This document shows, one piece after another, positions 52,166-62,420 of a stretch of 64,000 bases of DNA. Origin of the DNA: Sphaerisporangium fuscum (GTDB lineage Bacteria > Actinomycetota > Actinomycetes > Streptosporangiales > Streptosporangiaceae); assembly GCF_018531465.1 (NCBI RefSeq), contig NZ_JAHDTF010000002.1:62001-126000 (forward strand), written 5' to 3'. A model generated the notes under the pieces. The model saw nothing but the letters and a program-made list of their open reading frames with translations, did no database searches and was not told the origin of the DNA. Both the position numbers and the translations under genes were made by a program. How positions within the stretch are numbered: position 1 is the first letter of the stretch; every line of letters starts with the position of its first letter.

Positions 52166-54607
52166 TCAGCGCTCGGAACCGTACCAGGGCCTTCCTTGAT
52201 CCCCTCCAGATCCTGTCTGATCTCTACCAGCGCTTTCCTCCGGCCTTGCCTGGGCGGACCGGTCGGGGGCGTAGATGGCGGTCGGGGCGATGGCGTCGTC
52301 CCGCGGAGGCTCCTGCGCCGCCGGCGGCATCGGGGCGTTCAGCGGGTCGTTCTGGTACGCCTTCGGGTCGAAACGCACCGTCTTCTCCGCGGCGGGCTCC
52401 TCCCAGCCGGGCTGCCGCTGCTGCTGGTACGGCTGCTCCTGGTGCTGCTGCTGGTAGGGAGCCGGCTGCTGGAACGGCTGCTCGGGAGCCGGTTGCTGGT
52501 ACGGCTGCTGCTCGGGAGCGGACGGCTGGTACGGCTGCTGCTCGGGAGCCGGCTGCTGGTACGGCTGCGGGTCGGGGCCGGGAGGCTGGTACTGCGGCGG
52601 GTACCCCGGCTGGTCCGCGGCCGGCTGCGGCTGCCCGAACGAGCCGCCGCCGTAGCCGGAGCTGAAGTCGGGCGTCCTCACCGGCTGCGTGCCGGTGCCC
52701 GCGTACTCCGAGCCCTGCCGGCCGTAGTCCGTGTTCTGGGCCTGCTGGTAGCTCTGCGCCTGCTGGTAGGCCTGCGCGATCTGCTGCTGGCGCGGGTCGG
52801 CCGCCTCGGCGTACAGCGGGGACGGCTCGGGCGCGCGCCCGATGTCGCTCCCCTGGTACCCGCCGCCGTACGGGTCCGGCTGCGGGGAGGCCGCGCCGTA
52901 CGAGCCCGGCTGCGCGCCGGCCTGGCCGTAGCCCGAAGGCTGGTCGAGCGGGCTCTGCTGCGGGCCGGTCTGTCCGTAGGCGGGATCGAGCGGGCTGGTC
53001 TGGGGGCCGGTCTGGCCGTACGACGGCTGGTCGAGCGGTCCCGGCTGACCGTAGGACGACGGCTGGTCCAGGGGGCTCGCCTGTGGACCCGTCTGACCGT
53101 ACGACGAGGGCTGATCGAGCGGACCCGGCTGAGCGTAGGACGGCTGGTCGAGCGGACCCGGCTGAGCGTAGGACGGTTGATCGAGCGGACTCGGCTGGCC
53201 GTACTGGGAGGGCTGGTCCAGGGGGCTCTGCTGCGGGCCCGTCTGGCCGTACGACTGGGGCTGCTCATACGGGGCGGACCCCTGCGAGGGCTGCGGGACC
53301 GCCTGGCGGGCGCCGGTCGTGAAGGCGTCGGGGCTCGGGAAGGTCCCCGGAGGAGCGGCCGGAACCGGGTGCCGGCCCTGCTGCTCATATGCGCCGGGGG
53401 CCTCGGCGGAGGGCTGGGGGGTGTACGGCGCGGCGGCCTGCTGCCCGTAGGTCCCGGCCGGCGGCGCCTCCGCCGGCGTGGAGTGCTGGGGTCCGTACGG
53501 CTCACCCGGCGCCTGCGGCTGCCCGTACGGATCGGCCGGCCGCTGCTCGCCCATGCCGTAGGGCTGCGGGGGACCGTCGGGCGCGTACTGCTGACCAGGG
53601 CTGTCCGGCGTGAACGGCCGGCCTGCGGTGTCGGGCCCGGACTGCTGCTCCCCCCCGAACTGCGGGGCGTGGTTCTCCGGCCTGTACGGCTGAGCCGGCT
53701 GCGGCGACACGTATTGCTGGGTCGCGTTGTCCTGCCCGAACTGCGAGCCGGGGCTGTCCTGCCCGAACTGCTGCGGCGAGCTCTCCTGCCCGAACTGCTG
53801 GGCCGGATTGTCCTGCCCGAACTGCTGGGCCTGGGGCCCGGCGCCGTACTGATGGGTCCTGTTGTCGCCCGCGTACTGCGGCTGAGGGTGATCGTCGGGG
53901 CCGTACTGCGGCTGAGGACTCTCGCCGACGTACTGCGGCTGAGGGGTGTCCGCCCCGTGGTGGGGCTGCGGACCGTGCGGGGGCGGCGGCAGGGCGGGAA
54001 GACCGGTGGGGGCGCCGCTCTGCGGCGGCTGCTCCGGCTGGGCCGGCCGGGGGCCGTGGCCCGGCTGCTCACCATACGGCTGCTGCTCGCCGTACGGCTG
54101 CTGCTCGCCGTAGTACGGGGCGCCGTAGCCGGGTCCGTTCGGGCCTTCGCCGGGACGTACGCCGAACCCGTCCCGCCGCGGCGCGCTCGCCGAGGCGGCG
54201 GCCGGCTGGAGGACGGACATCGCGTACACCAGCGCGATGGCGACCAGGGCCAGTGAGGGAAGGCCGATCAGCAGGGGGTCGAGCACCCCGGTGCCGCCGG
54301 CGAGCGACCCGACGAGGGCGACGAGCCCGAAGGCGGCGGCGACGCCGAGCGCGGCGACGGCCAGGAGGTTCACCAGCCGGGCGCGTGGAGTGGGGGCGCC
54401 GAACCTGGTCGTGAGCACGATCGCGCCCAGCGCGAGCGCGGGGAGGACCGGCGAGAGGAGGTCCGGCCGGACGAAGGTCGACCGGATGCCGAACGACCCG
54501 TCACCGAGGACCAGCGTCCCGACTCCGCTCAGGACCTGGGTGCAGACCAGCACGAGCATGATCCACGCCGCAGGCTCGCGGAGCCGTCCAGGCTCTACTT
54601 TGACCAC
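52166..54607 (-). CDS. four-helix membrane protein with a ~620-residue Gln/Tyr/Gly/Pro-rich tail
   Basis: An 813-residue protein. Four membrane helices lie in the first ~155 residues (WIMLVLVCTQVLSGVGTLVL first). The rest is low-complexity, with local repeats: QPYGEQ, PQPQYxGE, QFGQD, and a larger unit around PLDQPSxYGQTGP, then AYQQAQSYQQAQ and PEQQPYQQPA near the end. There is no enzyme motif. A short conserved tail contains VRFDPKAYQNDPLNAP. The family is not recognised; the composition resembles scaffolds that condense or bind cytoskeletal partners. The GTG at 54605-54607 has a GGGGGG tract 5 nt upstream. It is between whiB and divergent fbiA. Confidence 0.75.
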   Translation of the reverse strand: MVKVEPGRLREPAAWIMLVLVCTQVLSGVGTLVLGDGSFGIRSTFVRPDLLSPVLPALALGAIVLTTRFGAPTPRARLVNLLAVAALGVAAAFGLVALVGSLAGGTGVLDPLLIGLPSLALVAIALVYAMSVLQPAAASASAPRRDGFGVRPGEGPNGPGYGAPYYGEQQPYGEQQPYGEQPGHGPRPAQPEQPPQSGAPTGLPALPPPPHGPQPHHGADTPQPQYVGESPQPQYGPDDHPQPQYAGDNRTHQYGAGPQAQQFGQDNPAQQFGQESSPQQFGQDSPGSQFGQDNATQQYVSPQPAQPYRPENHAPQFGGEQQSGPDTAGRPFTPDSPGQQYAPDGPPQPYGMGEQRPADPYGQPQAPGEPYGPQHSTPAEAPPAGTYGQQAAAPYTPQPSAEAPGAYEQQGRHPVPAAPPGTFPSPDAFTTGARQAVPQPSQGSAPYEQPQSYGQTGPQQSPLDQPSQYGQPSPLDQPSYAQPGPLDQPSYAQPGPLDQPSSYGQTGPQASPLDQPSSYGQPGPLDQPSYGQTGPQTSPLDPAYGQTGPQQSPLDQPSGYGQAGAQPGSYGAASPQPDPYGGGYQGSDIGRAPEPSPLYAEAADPRQQQIAQAYQQAQSYQQAQNTDYGRQGSEYAGTGTQPVRTPDFSSGYGGGSFGQPQPAADQPGYPPQYQPPGPDPQPYQQPAPEQQPYQPSAPEQQPYQQPAPEQPFQQPAPYQQQHQEQPYQQQRQPGWEEPAAEKTVRFDPKAYQNDPLNAPMPPAAQEPPRDDAIAPTAIYAPDRSAQARPEESAGRDQTGSGGDQGRPWYGSER

Positions 54608-54810
54608 AACTACCCCCCAATGGGTCCATACGGCACCCGAAGTTTTGCACATCTCCCCACTTCGCGGGCACAAGACCCAAGAACCTCATAGGTCTCGCAA
54701 CCCACATGTGACCGGCATTCGTCTCGTTCCACGCGACCCTGAACAGCCGTTTCGCGGCGCGGCGACGGGCCGGATCCGGGCGACACGAAGGCAATGGAAC
54801 ACTTGACACC

Positions 54811-55737
54811 ATGCGCATCGTGTCCCTAGCCGGTGGAATCGGCGGCGCCCGCTTCCTGCGCGGACTCCGTTCCGCGGCCCCCGACGCAGAGATCACCGTC
54901 ATCGGCAACACCGGTGACGACATCACCCTCTTCGGCCTTCGCGTCTGCCCCGACCTCGACACCGTGATGTACACCCTCGGCGGCGGCATCAACGAGGAGC
55001 AAGGATGGGGCCGTACCGGCGAGAGCCATGTCGTCAAGGACGAGCTCGCCGCCTACGGCATGGAACCCCAGTGGTTCGGGCTCGGCGACAAGGACATCGC
55101 GACGCACATCGTGCGCACGCAGATGCTGAACGCCGGCTACCCCCTCTCCGCGATCACCGAGGCCCTGTGCGCGCGCTGGCAGCCCGGCGTGCGCCTCATC
55201 CCGATGACCGACGACCGCGCCGAGACCCATGTGGTGATCAATGACGAGCAGGGCCGGCGTGCCGTCCACTTCCAGGAGTGGTGGGTACGGCTGCGCGCGT
55301 CCGTCCCGGCGGAGCAGATCGTGCTGGTCGGCGCCGACGACGCCAAGCCCGCCCCCGGCGTGATCGAGGCCCTCGACGAGGCCGACGTGGTGATCCTCCC
55401 GCCCTCCAACCCGGTGGTGAGCATCGGGACGATCCTGCAGATCCCCGGCATCCGGGAAGCCGTGGAGAAGAAGACCGTCGTCGGCGTCTCCCCCATCATC
55501 GGGGGCGCCCCGGTGCGCGGCATGGCGGACGCCTGCCTGACCGCGATCGGCGTGGAGACCAGCGCGCAGGCGGTCCTCGAACTGTACGGCTCGCGGCTGC
55601 TCGACGGCTGGCTGGTGGCCGAGGAGGACGAGGGCGTCGCGCTGGAGGGCGTCCGGGTGGTCGCCCGGCCCCTGCTGATGACCGATCCGCAGGCCACCGC
55701 CGACATCGCCCGCGCCGCCCTGGAGCTGGCCCGATGA
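54811..55737 (+). CDS. fbiA: 2-phospho-L-lactate transferase type FbiA/CofD
   Basis: A 308-residue enzyme that transfers a phospho-enolpyruvyl/lactyl group from its GDP-activated form to Fo, making dehydro-F420-0 or F420-0. The N-terminus [39 protein letters not shown] in part, and [12 protein letters not shown] are family marks. It forms the pathway with FbiB (next gene) and FbiC (later in the window). The stop overlaps the fbiB start (ATGA). The ATG follows a weak leader; no ribosome binding site is clear. Confidence 0.96.
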   Translation: MRIVSLAGGIGGARFLRGLRSAAPDAEITVIGNTGDDITLFGLRVCPDLDTVMYTLGGGINEEQGWGRTGESHVVKDELAAYGMEPQWFGLGDKDIATHIVRTQMLNAGYPLSAITEALCARWQPGVRLIPMTDDRAETHVVINDEQGRRAVHFQEWWVRLRASVPAEQIVLVGADDAKPAPGVIEALDEADVVILPPSNPVVSIGTILQIPGIREAVEKKTVVGVSPIIGGAPVRGMADACLTAIGVETSAQAVLELYGSRLLDGWLVAEEDEGVALEGVRVVARPLLMTDPQATADIARAALELAR

Positions 55738-57023
55738 CCGGCCCCACGAACGGCCGGGCCGTCACCGTCCACGGCGTCGCCGGGCTGCCCGAGGTCCGTC
55801 CGGGTGACGACCTCGCCGAGCTGATCACGCGGGCCGTGCCCGGCCTGGCCGACGGCGACATCCTGGTCGTCACCTCCAAGATCGTCAGCAAGGCCGAGGG
55901 GCGGGTGCGCCGCGCGGACGGCAGGGCCGGCGCCATCGCCGAGGAGACCGTACGGGTGGTCGCGCGGCGCGGCGAGACCGTGATCGCGCAGACGCGGCAC
56001 GGCTTCGTCATGGCCGCGGCCGGAGTCGACGCCTCCAACACCGAGCCGGGCACCGTGCTGCTGCTCCCGGAGGACCCCGACGCCTCCGCGCGCCGCATCA
56101 GGGCGGGCCTGAAGGCGAACGTCGGGGTGATCCTCTCCGACACCTTCGGGCGGCCGTGGCGCAACGGCCTCACCGACGTCGCCATCGGCGCGGCCGGCGT
56201 GCGCCCGCTCGACGACTTCCGCGGCTCCTCCGACGGCTACGGCAACCCGCTCTCGGCGACGGTCACGGCGCTGGTCGACGAGATCGCGGCGGCGGCCGAG
56301 CTCGTCAAGGGCAAGCTCGACGGAGTCCCGGTGGCGATCGTGCGCGGCCTGTCCCACCTGGTCACGGCCGACGACGGCCCCGGCGTGCGGCCCCTGGTCC
56401 GGCCCGCCGACGAGGACATGTTCCGGTACGGCTCGGCGGACGTGCTGTACGCCCGCCGCACGATCAGGGAGTTCTCCCCCGAGCCGGTGGACCCGGCGGC
56501 GGTCCGGCGCGCCGTGAACGCCGCCATCAGCGCCCCGGCGCCGCACCACACGACGCCCTGGCGGTTCGTGCTGCTGGAGTCGCCCTCGGCGCGCGAGAAG
56601 CTGCTGGACGCGATGCTGGAGGCCTGGATCGGCGACCTTCGCGCCACCGGTTTCACCGAGGAGTCGATCGCCCGCCGGGTGAAGCGCGGCGAGGTGCTGC
56701 GCCGGGCGCCGTACCTCGTGGTCCCGTGCCTGGTGATGGAGGGATCCCACACCTACCCCGACGAGCGCCGCAACGCGGCCGAACGAGAGATGTTCGTCGT
56801 CGCCATGGGGGCGGGCGTGCAGAACCTCCTGGTGCACCTCGCCGTGGAGGGCCTGGGGTCGGCGTGGGTGTCGTCCACCATGTTCTGCCGCGACGTGGTC
56901 CGCGAGCTCCTCGACCTGCCGGACACGTGGGACCCGATGGGCGCGGTCGCCGTCGGCCACGCGGCGGCCCCGCCCCGCGACCGTCCGCCGCGCGACGCCG
57001 CCGACTTCGTCGTCACGCGCTGA
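55734..57023 (+). CDS. fbiB: coenzyme F420:L-glutamate ligase FbiB (two-domain)
   Basis: A 429-residue fused enzyme. The N-terminal CofE-type ligase domain (about 1-245) has [14 protein letters not shown] and [14 protein letters not shown]; the C-terminal nitroreductase-like domain (about 240-429) has [13 protein letters not shown] and [13 protein letters not shown], used in FMN binding and reduction of dehydro-F420. It adds the polyglutamate tail and finishes F420. It is coupled to fbiA by ATGA. Its 3' end overlaps the convergent methyltransferase remnant by 11 bp. Confidence 0.95.
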   Translation: MTGPTNGRAVTVHGVAGLPEVRPGDDLAELITRAVPGLADGDILVVTSKIVSKAEGRVRRADGRAGAIAEETVRVVARRGETVIAQTRHGFVMAAAGVDASNTEPGTVLLLPEDPDASARRIRAGLKANVGVILSDTFGRPWRNGLTDVAIGAAGVRPLDDFRGSSDGYGNPLSATVTALVDEIAAAAELVKGKLDGVPVAIVRGLSHLVTADDGPGVRPLVRPADEDMFRYGSADVLYARRTIREFSPEPVDPAAVRRAVNAAISAPAPHHTTPWRFVLLESPSAREKLLDAMLEAWIGDLRATGFTEESIARRVKRGEVLRRAPYLVVPCLVMEGSHTYPDERRNAAEREMFVVAMGAGVQNLLVHLAVEGLGSAWVSSTMFCRDVVRELLDLPDTWDPMGAVAVGHAAAPPRDRPPRDAADFVVTR

Positions 57024-57393
57024 CCAGCGGACCCCCGGCCACCGGCCTGCGGCACACGTACGCCAGGCCGGGCGGGATGTTCCGCCAGACCGGCCCGGTG
57101 ACCAGCACCTCCTCGAAGGCCGCCCGCAGCCGCCGCCGGAACGCCCGCGCCCCCGGCAGCGGCAGGCCGGTCAGGTAGGCCACGGTGGTGAAGGCGCCGG
57201 CCGGGGTCAGCACGCGGCCGACCTGCCCCAGGACGCGCGCCTGGAGCGCCCCCGGGAACAGCGACCACGGCAGCGTGCTGACCACGGCGTCGGCGCGCGT
57301 CACCCCGGCTCGTTCCAGAAGCCCGCACAGTTCGGCCGCGTCGCCGCGGACGACCTCCAGCCAGGGCTTGGCCCGGCGCAGGTGGGCGACCAT
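57013..57393 (-). pseudogene. N-terminally truncated methyltransferase (phospholipid N-methyltransferase-like)
   Basis: A 126-residue reading frame that matches only the C-terminal half of class I methyltransferases of the PmtA-like type: GDAAELCGLLER, VVSTLPWSLFP and the closing VWRNIPPGLAYVCRR. The SAM-binding motif I (ExGxGxG) that should precede it is missing, because the VWA gene ends only 13 bp upstream. It therefore looks like a remnant, though an independent short protein translated from ATG 57393 is possible. It overlaps fbiB at the 3' end. Confidence 0.6.
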
Positions 57394-57406
57394 CGACGGC
57401 TGCCCG

Positions 57407-59173
57407 TCAGCTCGCCTTCGGGCAGGTCGGGTTGCACAGGCGGCGGGCCAGGGCGTTGAGGAAGACGTCGATGATCTCGCCGGGCCGGGAGGCCACGTGC
57501 AGGGAGCCGTTGGTGGCCGAGGTGATCTCGCCCAGGGCGGCGCTGTCGGCGCTGCCGAAGGCGATCATGATGATCTGCACCGGATGGTCGGGGTTCCACT
57601 CCTGGTGCAGCTTCGCGACCAGCTCCTGCCGGGACATGCCGGTACCGTCGTCCTTGCCGGCCGTGATGACCAGGAGTGAGTTGTTCATCGCGATGTCGTA
57701 CTTCGAGCCGACCTCGCGGAATCCGGCCAGGATGCTGTCGTAGAGGGAGCTGTCCCGGTCCTTGTAGGCCTTGAGGGTCTGGGTGTACTCGTCCAGCCTG
57801 GTCCGCCGGGTGTACTGGTCACCCTGGCGATCGGGCTCGGTGATCGGCCCCAGACCGACGAGCGGGCGGTACCCCTTGCCGTCCAGCCCTTCGGCGAACT
57901 CCCAGAGCCCGAGGTGGGTGGAGGCGGGGAACAGCTGAAGCCCCAGGTGGGTGGCCTTGAGCGCCACCGACTGCCGGGTGGCGTCCTTCTCACCGGCGAT
58001 GGGCTCGGTCATGTGCTTGGAGACGTCGGCCAGGACGAGCAGGTTGCTCGGCGGGGCGAGGCGGCTCCAGGCGTCGAGGGCCTCGTCGATCACCGACGGG
58101 GTGATGGACGGACGAGGGCGGGGCTGGTCGAAGGGGATCTCCGGCCCCGCTTCGAGCGGCGGCTCCTTGCCGTCGGGCAGGCGGAACCCTCCCTGGCGCA
58201 CCTCCGTCCGCGTCTCCGGCGAGGTCAGCCAGTCGCCGAAGAGCCGGGCGCCGGCGGCGTCGGCGGGGTCGGTGGCCGTGACGACGTAGGGATAGTCGAG
58301 GATGATCGTCCCCTCTTTGGGGTTCAGCGCCACGACGGGATCGCTCGACGGCGTCCGGCCGTGCAGCCACACCGACTGCTCCGGCACCACCACGACCGGA
58401 CGCTGCCAGAACGACCTGTCGTCCACCGCGGCCACCATCGAGCGGTAGTCGGGAACCGAGCCGGCCTGCGCCATGCGGACGAAGGCGGTGAGCTCCTTGG
58501 CGCCCTTGTCGCCCGAGCCGGCGATGTCCCTGGCGGCGGCCACCGTGGCGATCCCCGCGCCCGCCATCGAGGGGTCCGGGATGCGGACGACGTCCGGTTC
58601 GCCCTCGGACGGCTGGAGCCGTCCCCGGGCGGTGGCCGGGAACACCATCTCCCAGCTCATCTCGGTCTTGCCGGCGGCGAACCGCTGGGCGAGCGAACGC
58701 CGGGTCGCGAACACCAGCGGCGAGGTGGCGATCACGGTCTGGCCGGAGGCGAGGCCGGGGGCGCCCTGCTTGCGGGCGAGCCGGATCCAGGCCGAGGAGT
58801 CGGCGATCCAGGCGTCGGGCCGCTGGGCGAGCACACCGGCCTGGTCCCCGATCAACGTGCGCAGGACGGGCGCGGGGCCCTCCTCGTTCACCTCCACCAG
58901 GACGCAGCGGCCGTCCACGCCGGCCCTGGTGGCGTTGAACCGCTCGGCGGCCCGCATCGCGACGGGGGCGATGTCGACCGCCGCGTCGACGTCCACGAGC
59001 ACCGGGTCGCGGGACGAGCATCCGCCCCCGCCGCGCGTGAGGGCCACGACCAGCACCCCGGTGAGCACGACGAGGGCGGTGATCGCGGCGAGCACGCCAC
59101 GACGCGGAGCCCGGGGGCGCGGGGCCGGAGCGACCGGTTCCGCGCGGTGCCGGCCATGTCGCCCAGACGCCAC
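57407..59173 (-). CDS. substrate-binding and VWA domain protein, membrane anchored
   Basis: A 588-residue protein. One N-terminal TM helix (VLAAITALVVLTGVLVVAL) follows a basic cytoplasmic tail. Next is a type-2 periplasmic-binding fold (about 60-355) with GRCVLVEVNEEG and IPDPSMAGAG, then a C-terminal VWA domain (about 375-580) with LLVLADVSKHM, where Asp and Ser keep part of the metal site, and LLVITAGKDDGTG. Proteins of this fusion are common in actinobacteria and may bind a ligand and assemble with partners outside the cell. The GTG start at 59173 is chosen because GAGAGG lies 6 nt upstream; the frame opens at 59227. Confidence 0.8.
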   Translation of the reverse strand: MASGRHGRHRAEPVAPAPRPRAPRRGVLAAITALVVLTGVLVVALTRGGGGCSSRDPVLVDVDAAVDIAPVAMRAAERFNATRAGVDGRCVLVEVNEEGPAPVLRTLIGDQAGVLAQRPDAWIADSSAWIRLARKQGAPGLASGQTVIATSPLVFATRRSLAQRFAAGKTEMSWEMVFPATARGRLQPSEGEPDVVRIPDPSMAGAGIATVAAARDIAGSGDKGAKELTAFVRMAQAGSVPDYRSMVAAVDDRSFWQRPVVVVPEQSVWLHGRTPSSDPVVALNPKEGTIILDYPYVVTATDPADAAGARLFGDWLTSPETRTEVRQGGFRLPDGKEPPLEAGPEIPFDQPRPRPSITPSVIDEALDAWSRLAPPSNLLVLADVSKHMTEPIAGEKDATRQSVALKATHLGLQLFPASTHLGLWEFAEGLDGKGYRPLVGLGPITEPDRQGDQYTRRTRLDEYTQTLKAYKDRDSSLYDSILAGFREVGSKYDIAMNNSLLVITAGKDDGTGMSRQELVAKLHQEWNPDHPVQIIMIAFGSADSAALGEITSATNGSLHVASRPGEIIDVFLNALARRLCNPTCPKAS

Positions 59174-59342
59174 GGCTCGCCTCTCGTTGTCTCTCGTTAC
59201 AAAGACTGAGTCGGACGATTCTCCCAAAGGTCACCGTGGCCCGCGCAAGTAGCGCAAAGGCGGAAATGTAGAACTTGTTATAACGCCATCCGACAACCAG
59301 CCGGCCTCGCCCCCGCACGACGACGCCGGCCTCGCCGTCCCC

Positions 59343-59504
59343 TCATCCCGCCGACGCGGCGCCGAGGAGAACACCGACCTGACGAAGCGGGATCAGCACG
59401 CCGCTCCCCTCCCGTCGGAGGTGATCAGGCTCTCCATCCGGCGCCGCGGCGGCGAGAAGGTGGGCGGCGAAGTCGGCGCCGTTCCCGGTGGGACGGTGAC
59501 TCAT
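59343..59504 (-). CDS. possible 53-residue protein coupled to fbiC
   Basis: An ATG at 59502-59504 overlaps the fbiC TGA as ATGA and opens a 53-codon frame ([20 protein letters not shown] at the start, [18 protein letters not shown] at the end). The frame is not a shadow of another gene because no other gene covers it. There is no known family. It might be a genuine small protein or a decayed gene end. Confidence 0.4.
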   Translation of the reverse strand: MSHRPTGNGADFAAHLLAAAAPDGEPDHLRREGSGVLIPLRQVGVLLGAASAG

Positions 59505-62059
59505 GGGGCCAGCAGTGGGATGGTCCGGCGGACGCTGCGGCAGACGCCGTCGCTGGCCCTGGCGGCGGCGAGCCGCTCCTCGGAGGGCGTGCCGTAGCCG
59601 GTGGTGCGCTGGCGGAGGGGGCGGCCGGTGGGGGCGACCATGGCGGCGATCTCGCTGATGGTCTTGTACGAGCCGTTCTCCGACCCGGCCATCCTGCTGA
59701 TCGTCTCCTCCATCAGCGTGCCGCCGAGGTCGTTCACCCCGCCGGACAGCACCGACCGGCACAGCTCGTCCTGGAGCTTCACCCACGAGCACTGGATGTT
59801 GTCGATCGCCCCGTGCAGCATGATCCGCGCGAGGGCGTGCACGGCGCGGTTCTCCCTGGCGGTCGGGCCGGGCCGGGCGATGCCCGCCAGGTAGATCGGC
59901 GCGCTGTGGTGGACGAACGGCAGCAGCACGAACTCCGAGAAGCCGCCGGTCTCCTCCTGGATACGGCGGATCAGCCGGATGTGCGCCACCCAGTGCGCGG
60001 GAGTGTCCACGTGGCCGTACATCATGGTCGAGGTCGTCGGGATGCCGACGCGGTGCGCCGTGGTGATGACCTCGACCCACTCGCGGGTGGGCAGCTTGCC
60101 CTTGGTGAGCACCCAGCGCACGTCGTCGTCGAGGATCTCCGCGGCCGTGCCCGGCAGGGAGTCGACCCCCGCCTCCTTCGCCGCCACCAGCCAGTCCTCG
60201 ATCGACATGTTGGTGCGGCTGGCGCCGTTGATCACCTCCATCGGGGAGAAAGCGTGGACGTGCATCTCCGGGCACCGCTGCTTGACGGCCTTGGCGATGT
60301 CGAAGTACGCCGCGCCGGGCAGGTCGGGGTGGATACCGCCCTGCATGCACACCTCGGTGGCCCCCGCCTCCCACGCCTCGGCGGCCCGGTCGGCGACCTG
60401 GTCGAGGGAGAGGGTGTAGGCGTCGGCGTCGGTGCGCCGCTGGGCGAACGCGCAGAACCGGCATCCGGTGTAGCAGACGTTGGTGAAGTTGATGTTCCGG
60501 TTGACGACGTAGGTCACGTCGTCGCCCACCGCCTGCCGGCGCAGGTCGTCGGCGATCCGGCACAGTTCGTCCAGGTCGGCGCCGTCCGCGCCCAGGAGGG
60601 TGAGCGCCTGGGCGTCGGTGAGCCCCGCCGGGTCGGACGCGGCGCGGCGCAGCGCCTCCCGCAGGTCGCCGTCGATCGCGGTGCCCGCCGTCGGGACGCG
60701 GTCGCGCAGGGCGTCCCAGTCGCCGTAGACGTTCTCGAAGTCGTCGCGCCGGTCCGCGGACCGCCCGGTCGTGTCGACCTCCACGTGCAGGTCGGTACGG
60801 CCGCCGGGGGCGAACCCGCCGTCGGGCTCCTGCCAGGGCCGACCCACGGGAACGGTGTCGAGCGCGAGGCCGGTCTCCGGGTCGGCCAGCGCGGCGACGT
60901 GGCCGGCGAGGCGCGGGTCCAGCCACGGCTCCCCCGCGAGCACGTACTCCGGGTAGATCGTCAGACGTTCCTTGAGCGTGAACCCGGCGGCGGCGGTCCG
61001 GGCGGCCAGTTCCTCGATCTGCGGCCAGGGGCGCTCGGGGTTGACGTGGTCGGGGGTGAGCGGCGAGACGCCGCCCCAGTCGTCGATCCCGGCCCTGATC
61101 ATCAGGCTGTACTCGTCGCCGATGAGGTTCGGCGGGGCCTGGACGCGCGTCTTGGTGCCGAGGACGAGCCGGGTGACCGCGATCGTGGCGGCGAGTTCGT
61201 GCAGGTCCGCGTCCGGCATGCCGCGCATGGCGGTGTCCGGCTTGGCGCGGAAGTTCTGCACGATGACCTCCTGCACGCCGCCGTACTCCCGGGCGACGCG
61301 GCGGATGGCGAAGATCGACTCCGCCCGGTCGGCGACGGTCTCGCCGATGCCGATGAGGATGCCCGTGGTGAACGGCACGTTGGTGCGGCCGGCGTCCTCC
61401 AGCACGCGCAGCCGCACCGCCGGGTCCTTGTCGGGCGAGCCGTAGTGCGGCTGCCCCTTCTCCTCGAACAGCCGTCGCGAGGTGGTCTCCAGCATCATGC
61501 CCATGGAGGGCGCGACGGGCTTGAGCCGCTGCAGGTCGCGCCAGGTCATGACCCCCGGGTTGAGGTGCGGGAGCAGGCCGGTCTCCTCCAGGACCCGGAT
61601 GGCCATCGCGCGCACGTACGACAGGGTGTCGTCGTAGCCGTGCGCGTCCAGCCACTCCCGGGCCTGGTGCCAGCGGTCCTCGGGGCGGTCGCCGAGCGTG
61701 AACAGCGCCTCCTTGCACCCCATGGCCGCGCCCTGCCGGGCGATCTCGAGCACCTCGTCGGGGCTGAGGAAGGCGGCGGGCAACTTGCCGGGGGCGGTCG
61801 CGAACGTGCAGTAGCCGCATCGGTCGCGGCACAGCCTGGTCAGCGGGATGAACACCTTGCGGCTGTAGGTGACGACGCCCTCGCGTCCCACGGATGCGAG
61901 ACCGGCGTCCCGCACCCGGCCGGCGTATTCGAGAAGCCGATCGAGGTCGGCCCCGCGCGCGTGCAAGAGGACCGTGGCCTCCGACACGTCGAGCGCCTTG
62001 CCGTCCCTGGCCCGCGCCAGCGCTCGCCGCATCGCGGCGTCAGTGGGGTTCACGTTCAT
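59501..62059 (-). CDS. fbiC: bifunctional FO synthase FbiC
   Basis: An 852-residue fusion of the CofG and CofH radical SAM enzymes that make Fo, the chromophore of F420. The first cluster motif is CRDRCGYC (Cys77, Cys81, Cys84) and the second CYTGCRFC (Cys529, Cys533, Cys536). Other marks are the conserved [14 protein letters not shown] and [15 protein letters not shown] longer frame begins at 62098, but the ATG at 62057-62059 gives the usual N-terminus and lies 6 nt after a TACTGT hexamer, so transcription may be leaderless. It is well separated from fbiA-fbiB and transcribed in the opposite direction. Confidence 0.96.
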   Translation of the reverse strand: MNVNPTDAAMRRALARARDGKALDVSEATVLLHARGADLDRLLEYAGRVRDAGLASVGREGVVTYSRKVFIPLTRLCRDRCGYCTFATAPGKLPAAFLSPDEVLEIARQGAAMGCKEALFTLGDRPEDRWHQAREWLDAHGYDDTLSYVRAMAIRVLEETGLLPHLNPGVMTWRDLQRLKPVAPSMGMMLETTSRRLFEEKGQPHYGSPDKDPAVRLRVLEDAGRTNVPFTTGILIGIGETVADRAESIFAIRRVAREYGGVQEVIVQNFRAKPDTAMRGMPDADLHELAATIAVTRLVLGTKTRVQAPPNLIGDEYSLMIRAGIDDWGGVSPLTPDHVNPERPWPQIEELAARTAAAGFTLKERLTIYPEYVLAGEPWLDPRLAGHVAALADPETGLALDTVPVGRPWQEPDGGFAPGGRTDLHVEVDTTGRSADRRDDFENVYGDWDALRDRVPTAGTAIDGDLREALRRAASDPAGLTDAQALTLLGADGADLDELCRIADDLRRQAVGDDVTYVVNRNINFTNVCYTGCRFCAFAQRRTDADAYTLSLDQVADRAAEAWEAGATEVCMQGGIHPDLPGAAYFDIAKAVKQRCPEMHVHAFSPMEVINGASRTNMSIEDWLVAAKEAGVDSLPGTAAEILDDDVRWVLTKGKLPTREWVEVITTAHRVGIPTTSTMMYGHVDTPAHWVAHIRLIRRIQEETGGFSEFVLLPFVHHSAPIYLAGIARPGPTARENRAVHALARIMLHGAIDNIQCSWVKLQDELCRSVLSGGVNDLGGTLMEETISRMAGSENGSYKTISEIAAMVAPTGRPLRQRTTGYGTPSEERLAAARASDGVCRSVRRTIPLLAP

Positions 62060-62065
62060 GAAGGC

Positions 62066-62071
62066 ACAGTA
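62066..62071 (-). promoter_or_regulatory. -10 hexamer of a probable leaderless promoter (fbiC)
   Basis: TACTGT on the minus strand, then 6 nt, then the ATG of fbiC. No ribosome binding site is seen. Confidence 0.45.
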
Positions 62072-62225
62072 CGAAACCGTTCCAACCATCCGGTCCATCG
62101 GGGGGCCCGTAAGTCAGCGGACTTTAGCGATCCTTAAAGGTAAGAGTCAGAAGTTCTAGATGGACGTAAACAGTTGCATGGGACGACAATTGAGTCATCA
62201 CCCCTTCCAACCCCAGGAGACTGCA

Positions 62226-62420
62226 ATGTCCGTGCTGGTCATCGCCTTCATCGTCGCCGCCGCCGTCCTCGCTCCGCTCTTCGGAGCCGACACGCGCGAC
62301 GGTCGCGACTGGAGACCCGCGACCCCGTGGACGCCCGACGAGGGACACGAGGACGTCAGAACGATCGGTAGTCGCGAGCGGGCATCCTCGGCCCGCGTGC
62401 GGGTGGCCTCCGCCCGCTGA
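62226..62420 (+). CDS. small single-pass membrane protein
   Basis: A 64-residue protein with one N-terminal helix (MSVLVIAFIVAAAVLAPLFG) and a charged tail starting ADTRDGRDWRPATPW. AGGAG lies 7-8 nt before the ATG, which argues for translation. Similar small proteins with a TM helix and a DTRDG-like turn occur in actinobacteria, function unknown. It is divergent from fbiC and its 3' end overlaps the convergent AlkA-like gene by 65 bp. Confidence 0.7.
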   Translation: MSVLVIAFIVAAAVLAPLFGADTRDGRDWRPATPWTPDEGHEDVRTIGSRERASSARVRVASAR

